Shown piece by piece: positions 57,939 to 64,000 of a stretch of 64,000 bases of DNA. The translations under genes and the position numbers were made by a program. The notes beneath the pieces were generated by a model that worked only from the letters and a program-made list of their open reading frames with translations, made no database searches and was not told the DNA's origin. This DNA is from Bilabrum cf. latius (Eukaryota; Bigyra: Bicosoecida; Bigyra; Bicosoecida). The stretch is taken from positions 558,001 to 622,000 of the forward strand of contig OZ237751.1 of NCBI GenBank assembly GCA_965178125.1, in the 5' to 3' direction. Numbering within the stretch: position 1 is the first letter of the stretch; every line of letters starts with the position of its first letter.

Positions 57939-59267
57939 TCACGTCTTCACTCCCGGGTGATACCGTGCCATGTGTGCCTTCAGGAGTGTCTTACTCGTGG
58001 TCTCATGCCCGCACTCCGAGCACCGATGCATCACGCCCAGATGCATCGCCCGCACGTGCCGCGTCACATGGCCCCTCTGCACATCCACATACTCGCAGCC
58101 AGGGCAGCACCACACAGGACGGTCACGCGCGTGCTGCTGCATGTGTTGCCGGAGATTGCCAGGCTGCGACGCCCGCACTGGACACGTGGATCCGCCAGGC
58201 AGCTGCAGTCCGCACGCGTAGTATCCTCCCGTGTGCTTGCGCTGGTGTCTGGCGCTGTTGTCCTTGGCATCGCCCTTCCTCCCCGCATGTGTGGGCTTGA
58301 GGCAGTCCGCGCACAGGGCCGTCCACGGCTTGGCGCTGCGTCGGGGGTCCTTGGCGGGCCCGGCCATGGCCTGGCGGTGCATGGCGGCGTGTCTTGAACC
58401 TAGACTACAGATCAGATTTGTTCCTTCAACCACACCCATTGGCGCGTCTTCACGGCTGCTGCAAATCCCACTGGTTGGCAGTTACCAAAAAGAAAAATTC
58501 CTGCCCCCGGTCCCGCGGACCCACTGGGCTTCACCCCGAACGACTGGTTCTTCAGCGGTCCACCTGAATGCGGTATTCATCTGACACTACGAATGTACAC
58601 ACCACTTTCCCCATGCACCCGACTGGCCTTGTCGCCACATGGCTTCCTGTTCCTGTTCCCCGCCCTAGGGACCGTGTGCTTTGCTCCCAGCATCGCCACC
58701 TTGGCCCTATCCTTTCAGCTTGCACGCGCCGGTCCTGGCCGACCTGCCGTGCGCCCCATCTGTCCACCCACCTGTTGGCCTTCTGCGTGCTGCTGGCCAT
58801 GCAGTCCGCTGCCACCCGCGTCTCCCTCGTGCCTTGCACCTGGAGCCCCCATTCCTCCCGTTGTGTTCTCCCTGTTGACACCGCACTGTCGTCGCCTGTG
58901 CCGGTGTCCCCCTCTTCTTCTCCACCTCCTGTCCTCCCACCTCGTCTTCCGTCTCACCTCTGCTCCCCGTTGCTTCAATCCTGATGTCCGAGTACATATA
59001 ACAGGATCTGACGTGTGCCCGCAGCTGGTGTATGTGTGGGAAGGTGGTGTTGCACTCGGGGGCGTGGCAGGACCGGAGGGCGGGGGCCAGTGTGGATGTG
59101 CTGCTGTGATCGTTGCCTTGATCGGAGTGTGGCACGATCCACGTCTTGGTGGCAGTGGCGATGCGGGGCTGCATATCATCGATGGCGGCGTCGATGATGG
59201 GCGTTGTGCAGGTATCGCGGGCGAGCTGCTGCGGTGTGAGGCTTGTGCGGGGCTGCCATGGGATGCA
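57939..59267 (-). pseudogene. C2H2 zinc-finger gene copy A, 5'-truncated and split by an inserted element
   Basis: Matches the 3' part of the zinc-finger gene at 61368-64000, but in two pieces, 59005-59267 and 57939-58397, with an insertion between them exactly within the HVRS/RHAAM segment. Intact neighbours read RAHVRSRHAAMHRQ here. The downstream piece keeps the finger frame and ends at TGA (57939-57941), with fingers such as CPGCEYVDVQRGHVTRH and CSECGHETTSKTLLKAH. The upstream piece runs in frame into the element rather than into the downstream piece. If an intron-like 86-bp stretch (58400-58485) were spliced, the finger frame would still be lost. I therefore call it a disrupted copy, though a short protein from the 3' piece is possible. 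Confidence 0.7.
58398..59004 (-). mobile_element. Interspersed element, copy 1 (longest, about 607 bp)
   Basis: Inserted in zinc-finger copy A. A 514-bp core (58491-59004) is nearly identical to 59270-59783 and 60791-61304. Read on the minus strand the element starts TGTTATATGTACTCGG and ends GGTTCA, so its ends are TG...CA as in LTRs, but comparison with the unfilled site in the sister copies shows no target-site duplication. This copy alone carries an extra 86 bp near its right end (58400-58485) that begins GTAACT and ends CTAG on the minus strand, like an intron. The minus strand is open across the core if TAG is sense. No transposase or reverse transcriptase is visible, so it is non-autonomous or a solo terminal repeat. 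Confidence 0.65.
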
Positions 59268-59269
59268 GA

Positions 59270-59783
59270 AGAAAACTTCCTGCCCCCGGTCCCGCGGACC
59301 CACTGGGCTTCACCCCGAAGGACTGGTTCTTCAGCGGTCCACCTGAATGCGGTATTCATCTGACACTACGAATGTACACACCACTTTCCCCATGCACCCG
59401 ACTGGCCTCGTCGCCACATGGCTTCCTGTTCCTGTTCCCCGCCCTAGGGACCGTGTGCTTTGCTCCCAGCATCGCCACCTTGGCCCTATCCTTTCAGCTT
59501 GCACGCGCCGGTCCTGGCCGACCTGCCGTGCGCCCCATCTGTCCACCCACCTGTTGGCCTTCTGCGTGCTGCTGGCCATGCAGTCCGCTGCCACCCGCGT
59601 CTCCCTCGTGCCTTGCACCTGGAGCCCCCATTCCTCCCGTTGTGTTCTCCCTGTTGACACCGCACTGTCGTCGCCTGTGCCGGTGTCCCCCTCTTCTTCT
59701 CCACCTCCTGTCCTCCCACCTCGTCTTCCGTCTCACCTCTGCTCCCCGTTGCTTCAATCCTGATGTCCGAGTACATATAACAG
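59270..59783 (-). mobile_element. Interspersed element, copy 2 (514-bp core)
   Basis: Same core as copies 1 and 3. It sits at the 5' border of zinc-finger copy A. By comparison with the equivalent unfilled site around 60670-60680, about six bases of target appear replaced. The minus-strand left end (TGTTATATG) is intact; the right end stops at TTTTCTT and lacks the GGTTCA terminus of the other two copies. Confidence 0.65.
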
Positions 59784-60783
59784 CTTCCTAGTGTGATGGA
59801 CAATTGGACTACACGAGATGATTGCGATGCTCTTTGTGGGTGATTGCGTGTATGCTAGCTGGCTATGGATAGCACACGATACTCGCTTGCAATCCAATCG
59901 CCTCCCATGATTGGGCCTCATTCTCTCCACAAGTCCCACTCCGATCCAGCTCTCACGTCTTCACTCCCGGGTGACACTGTGCCATGTGCGCCTTCAGGTA
60001 TGTCTTCCTCGTGGTCTCATGCCCGCACTCTGAGCACCGATGCATCACGCCCAGATGCATCGCCCGCACGTGCTGCCTCACGTTGGCCCTGTTCACATCC
60101 ACATACTCGCAGCCAGGGCAGCACCACACAGGACGGTCACGCGCGTGCTGCTGCATGTGGCGCCGGAGATTGCCAGGCTCCGACTTCCGCACTGGACACG
60201 TGGATCCGTCAGGTAGCTGCAGTCCGCACGCGTAGTGTCCTCCCGTGTGCTTGCGCTGGTGTCTGGCGCTGTTGTCCTTGGCATGGCCCTTCCTCCCCGC
60301 ATGTGTGGGCTTGAGGCAGTCCGCGCACAGGGCCGTCCACGGCTTGGCGCTGCGTCGGGGGTCCTCGGCGGGCCCGGCCATGGCCTGGCGGTACATGGCG
60401 GCGTGCCTGGATCTGACGTGTGCCCGCAGCTGGTGTATGTGTGGGAAGGTGGTGTTGCACTCGGGGGCGTGGCAGGACCTGAGGGCGGGGGCCAGTGTGG
60501 ATGTGCTGCTGTGATCGTTGCCTTGATCCGAGTGTGGCACGATCCACGTCTTGGTGGCAGTGGCGATGCGGGGCTGCATATCGTCGATGGCGGCGTCGAT
60601 GATGGGCGTTGTGCAGGCATCGCGAGCGAGCTGCTGAGGTGTGAGGCTTGTGCGGGGCTGCCATGGGATGCAATGATGCTTCCTAGTGTGATGAACAGTC
60701 GGACTACACGAGATGATTGCGATGCTTATTGTGGTTGATTGCGTGTATGCTAGCTGCATATGGATAGCACACGATACTCGCTT
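59784..60783. repeat. Spacer plus zinc-finger block in tandem array
   Basis: The spacer sequence that starts CTTCCTAGTGTGATG and ends CACACGATACTCGCTT occurs at 59784-59874 and again at 60677-60783, and the following CTCCCAT-ATTGGGCCTCATT segment occurs at about 59905 and 61318. Together with the zinc-finger blocks this shows that a unit of roughly 0.9 kb (finger 3' part plus 3' flank) was duplicated in tandem before the elements inserted. Confidence 0.7.
59953..60680 (-). pseudogene. C2H2 zinc-finger gene copy B, 5'-truncated
   Basis: About 730 bp, nearly identical to the 3' end of the gene at 61368. It covers the segment from WQPRTSLTPQQLARDACTT to the final finger and TGA at 59953-59955. 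All finger cysteines and histidines are kept (CHAPECNTTF...H...H, CCPGCEYVDVNRANVRQH, CSECGHETTRKTYLKAH). The frame is intact, but similarity to the full gene stops at 60672-60680, where it joins the spacer, so the promoter and the first two thirds of the gene are missing. A short expressed finger protein cannot be excluded. Confidence 0.65.
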
Positions 60784-61304
60784 TGAACCAAGAAAAATTC
60801 CTGCCCCCGGTCCCGCGGACCCACTGGGCTTCACCCCGAACGACTGGTTCTTCACCGGTCCACCTGAATGCGGTATTCATCTGACACTACGAATGTACAC
60901 ACCACTTTCCCCATGCACCCGACTGGCCTCGTCGCCACATGGCTTCCTGTTCCTGTTCCCCGCCCTAGGGACCGTGTGCTTTGCTCCCAGCATCGCCACC
61001 TTGGCCCTATCCTTTCAGCTTGCACGCGCCGGTCCTGGCCGACCTGCCGTGCGCCCCATCTGTCCACCCACCTGTTGGCCTTCTGCGTGCTGCTGGCCAT
61101 GCAGTCCGCTGCCACCCGCGTCTCCCTCGTGCCTTGCACCTGGAGCCCCCATTCCTCCCGTTGTGTTCTCCCTGTTGACACCGCACTGTCGTCGCCTGTG
61201 CCGGTGTCCCCCTCTTCTTCTCCACCTCCTGTCCTCCCGCCTCGTCTTCCGTCTCACCTCTGCTCCCCGTTGCTTCAATCCTGATGTCCGAGTACATATA
61301 ACAG
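60784..61304 (-). mobile_element. Interspersed element, copy 3 (about 521 bp)
   Basis: Inserted cleanly in the spacer between GATACTCGCTT and GCAATCC; the unfilled equivalent is readable at about 59870-59885 as one continuous string, so the exact ends are known. Minus-strand ends are TGTTATATG and GGTTCA with no target-site duplication. Compared with copy 1 it lacks precisely the 86-bp intron-like segment (plus about 3 bp), as a spliced version would. Confidence 0.7.
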
Positions 61305-61367
61305 CAATCCATTCGCCTCCCATAATTGGGCCTCATTCTCTCCACAAGTCCCACTCCGATCCAGCTC

Positions 61368-64000
61368 TCACGTCTTCACTCCCGGGTGACACTGTGCCAT
61401 GTGCGCCTTCAGGTATGTCTTCCTCGTGGTCTCATGCCCGCACTCTGAGCACCGATGCATCACGCCCAGATGCATCGCGCGGACGTGCCGCCTCACAACG
61501 CCCCTCTGCACATCCACATACTCGCAGCCAGGGCAGCACCACACAGGACGGTCACGCGCGTGCTGCTGCATGTGTTGCCGGAGATTGCCAGGCTGCGACG
61601 CCCGCACTGGACACGTGGATCCGTCAGGTAGCTGCAGTCCGCACGCGTAGTATCCTCCCGTGTGCTTGCGCTGGTGGCTGGCGCTGTGTTGCTTGGCATG
61701 GGCCTTCGTCCCCGCATGTGTGGGCTTGAGGCAGTCCGCGCACAGGGCCGTCCACGGCTTGGCGCTGCGTCGGGGGTCCTTGGCGGGCCCGGCCATGGCC
61801 TGGCGGTGCATGGCGGCGTGTCTGGATCTGACGTGTGCCCGCAGCTGGTGTATGTGTGGGAAGGTGGTGTTGCACTCGGGGGCGTGGCAGGACCTGAGGG
61901 CGGGGGCCAGTGTGGATGTGGTGCTGTGATCGTTGCCTTGATCCGAGTGTGGCACGATCCACGTCTTGGTGGCAGTGGCGATGCGGGGCTGCATATCGTC
62001 GATGGCGGCGTCGATGATGGGCGTTGTGCAGGCATCACGAGCGAGCTGCTGCGGTGTGAGGCTTGTGCGGGGCTGCCATGTGATGCTGTCCAACATGCCA
62101 GCGTCAGCGTCAGCTCGAGCACGCATAGAGATGCTTGTAGGTGCAGTAACCCGGCCTCGTCGCTGCGGCTTGCGAGCCGGGACCAGGCTCTGGGGCATGT
62201 AGTCAGGTATGTCGTTGACTTCAATCCCATCCGACGCGTCACAGTCGCCGTCCGACTCGCACGAGCCTGGCTCGCTGACGACCACATCATCCATTGAATG
62301 TGCTCCATGAGCCGCGTCGTCCTTTGCCTGAATGCGTGCTTCAAAGCTCCTGTATCCGGAGTCAGAGCTATCGTCCCCAGCATCACTGCTGCTGCTGCTG
62401 CTGTTGGATCTGGAACTTGCGATGGACGCTCCGTCCTCGCCGCTTGATGAGACCTCCTCATCCGAGAAACCAGAACGCATACCAGCACGATTGATGCGGG
62501 ATTCGCTTGCCGCAGATGAGTCAGATTGTGAAGTCCATCCCGAATCAGAAGCAGACGACACCTCCGAGGACTCAGACGAGGCGTCTCGACGCCATTGTTT
62601 GCCACGCCCCCGAGTTGTGCCATCGTGAAATCGACCGAGCTGCTTGCTCATTGCCACACTCTCAGCTAGCTTCACCAGCTTGCAAGCGGTGTGTTCTCTT
62701 TCTGAAATAGCAGATGCCCCCATCGGAAGGCTTGGCGTGCTACTTGCATCGGGCCCTTCACGCTCCGAAGTGGATCTCATCCACCGATCGATTGCTTTGC
62801 CAGGCGACACCGACCCATGCCGAAGCTGTCGCACAATGCGCCTGCGCCGCTTGAAGTACTTGAAGAGGCCTTCATCACGATCTTGAATGGCTGTGTGAAA
62901 GTCAAGCGAAGGTATTGGCCAATCACTGGGATCATCACCTTCCCTGTTGCATGGCTCTACCGAAAGCGATCGGAATCTTGCTACTGCACTTGCCGTCCTG
63001 TCTGTGCTTCGCTCAAACCCCACTCCGAGATACCCCTTAGTCTGGACGTTGATGCCATGCAGAAGAGTTGGATGGCTGTCTAAAGATACTACATGATGGG
63101 TCGTAGATCTAGAGTCATGATCCGATACCCACAGCTAGCTCAGCGCAGAGCGACAAGCTGTGGCCCAGTCCAATCGAGCCCTATCCTATGACCGACTCCC
63201 TGACTTTTCAGAGTTGGGTTGTGCGTCACATGGATTGCATGGATCCGAGGGCTCGTTAAGCATGCTATATTCAGAACCACCAGCTGAAGGCTGCTATCTC
63301 GCTGCATGGAAAAGTGCACCGAGCGGCTAGTCGTACCTTGTTGACGGCTTAAGATCACTAGACTCGGACCGTTGCTCCTTGAGCAGCACGTCCAGCCAGT
63401 GCACACCATTCAGCTCAATGCTCAGGCTGGCTTCATCGTTGCGGTACACCGCCCGCCTGAGCTTCTGGTATTGCGACAGTGCAGTGCAGAGAATGTCGAC
63501 GGCTAGGAGACGCGCAACGACGTCCTGAATGCGATCAATACTGCCACCATTCGCATGGCTTGTAGCATGTTTACGTCTGTGCAACAATAGCTAAGCTGCT
63601 GATAGTGCACCTATGGATTGCAATTGCTGTCGCCAAGGCATCAGCTCCCCGTCCTGCCATTCCTCGACCCCATCAGGCACAAGAGCTGATGAAGACCTGA
63701 CGAACCACTCTATCTGCTGCCTCGACGCAAAACGCACGTGTACGAATACAAGCCGCTAGACTCTACTGTTTTGCATTGACTGGGTAACCTCATCCGGAGC
63801 ATAGAAGCCAAGCTGGTGCTTGGCCAGGCAGCCACGAATGGCCGAGCAGACCTTCTTCTTCCACCAGTTGGCCGACGAGCTGGGCCGAAGCAGCGTGCTC
63901 AGTAGCTGAGCCGTCGACTACTTTGGCTCAGCTGTTATGATGCGACCATTATCAAGTTCAGTCAACAGCGCGGTAGATCGAACCGCTTGCCACATGCTGG
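61368..64000 (-). CDS. Large C2H2 zinc-finger protein (5' end outside window)
   Basis: Open without TAA or TGA from the right window edge to TGA at 61368-61370 once TAG is read as Gln; seven in-frame TAGs, all in the N-terminal part (63135 and above). The start lies beyond base 64000 or in an unseen exon. From the edge: a folded-looking region I do not recognise (NWWKKKVCSAIRGCLAKHQ, SLSIELNGVHWLDVLLKEQ), a basic helix (FKYFKRRRRIVRQLRHG), a Ser/Asp-rich linker, then at the C-terminus at least four Cys/His fingers: CHAPECNTTFPHIHQLRAH, CGLQLPDGSTC with following HxxxH, CPGCEYVDVQRGVVRRH, CSECGHETTRKTYLKAH. DNA binding is likely. Whether it is a host regulator or belongs to a transposon is open; the local amplification of its 3' part and the unrecognised N-terminal domain leave both possible. 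Confidence 0.72.

Noticed and set aside
58615-58984. Plus-strand proteins encoded by the 514-bp element
   Set aside because: The open frames are Pro/Cys/Leu-rich shadows of GC-rich DNA and match no transposon protein.
1-64000. Explaining the TAGs as pseudogene decay or sequencing errors
   Set aside because: Decay would also create in-frame TAA, TGA and frameshifts. In roughly 40 kb of coding sequence the only recurring interruption is TAG, and splice junctions and domains are intact.
1-64000. UAG read as leucine, as reported for a rhizarian
   Set aside because: Conserved columns (GLSQGG, VPQxMAYA, the SMC Q-loop, the poly-Q/H tract) require Gln; Leu would fit few of the sites.
1-64000. Selenocysteine, pyrrolysine or programmed stop readthrough
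   Set aside because: Too many sites per gene (up to 18), no shared downstream context, and TAG never acts as a real terminator.
1-64000. tRNA, rRNA or CRISPR features, including a suppressor tRNA-Gln(CUA)
   Set aside because: None could be recognised by eye in either strand; the expected tRNA must lie elsewhere in the genome.

Overview
This window is eukaryotic nuclear DNA, GC-rich and gene-dense. Its genes carry short GT-AG introns (mostly about 70-220 bp) and encode eukaryote-only proteins: VPS53, SEC20, a heat shock factor, a DHHC palmitoyltransferase, ALG12, an SMC ATPase, a Kv channel and HAP2/GCS1. A sperm-tail PG-rich protein suggests a flagellated cell. HAP2 and an HFM1/MER3-type helicase suggest a sexual one. 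I cannot name the species; a free-living protist or alga is the best description.

The main result is that TAG is not a stop codon here; it is read as glutamine. With the standard code nearly every gene breaks into adjacent same-frame pieces separated by TAG. With TAG as a sense codon the pieces join into full-length proteins, such as an SMC ATPase of about 1630 residues in one exon, a helical-repeat protein of about 1640 residues in one exon, and an ankyrin-JmjC protein of about 1850 residues. I count about 120 in-frame TAG codons in about 21 genes. All 20 genes whose 3' end lies in the window end at TGA (17) or TAA (3), and none at TAG. Several TAGs fall where families require Gln: the SulP motif VPQxMAYA, the lipase motif GLSQGG of a palmitoyl-protein thioesterase, the Q-loop of the SMC ATPase, and a poly-Q/H tract. 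This matches UAG=Gln with UAA and UGA kept as stops (NCBI translation table 15).

Layout. 1-12 kb, minus strand: SulP transporter (3' end outside the window), ankyrin-JmjC giant, VPS53. 12-16 kb: a small unknown gene, a LYR-motif protein, a PG-rich repeat protein with an internal duplication. 16-23 kb: EF-hand Kv channel, VKOR, DHHC acyltransferase. 23-40 kb: HFM1/MER3 helicase, heat shock factor, HAP2/GCS1, divergent SMC. 40-50 kb: trefoil plus GH38-like (DUF5054) protein, SEC20-like SNARE with a minisatellite tail, GH16 glucanase, palmitoyl-protein thioesterase, ankyrin/coiled-coil protein. 50-58 kb: long helical-repeat protein and ALG12. 58-64 kb: a C2H2 zinc-finger gene running off the right edge, two truncated tandem copies of its 3' part, and three copies of a roughly 0.5 kb interspersed element inserted into or next to those copies.

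Genes are mostly 80-450 bp apart, and many neighbours diverge from short shared intergenic regions. Secretory-pathway themes recur (VPS53, SEC20, ALG12, PPT1, VKOR, DHHC, secreted GH16 and GH38-like proteins), as do sex-linked ones (HAP2, HFM1/MER3). I found no evidence that these form a physical pathway cluster.
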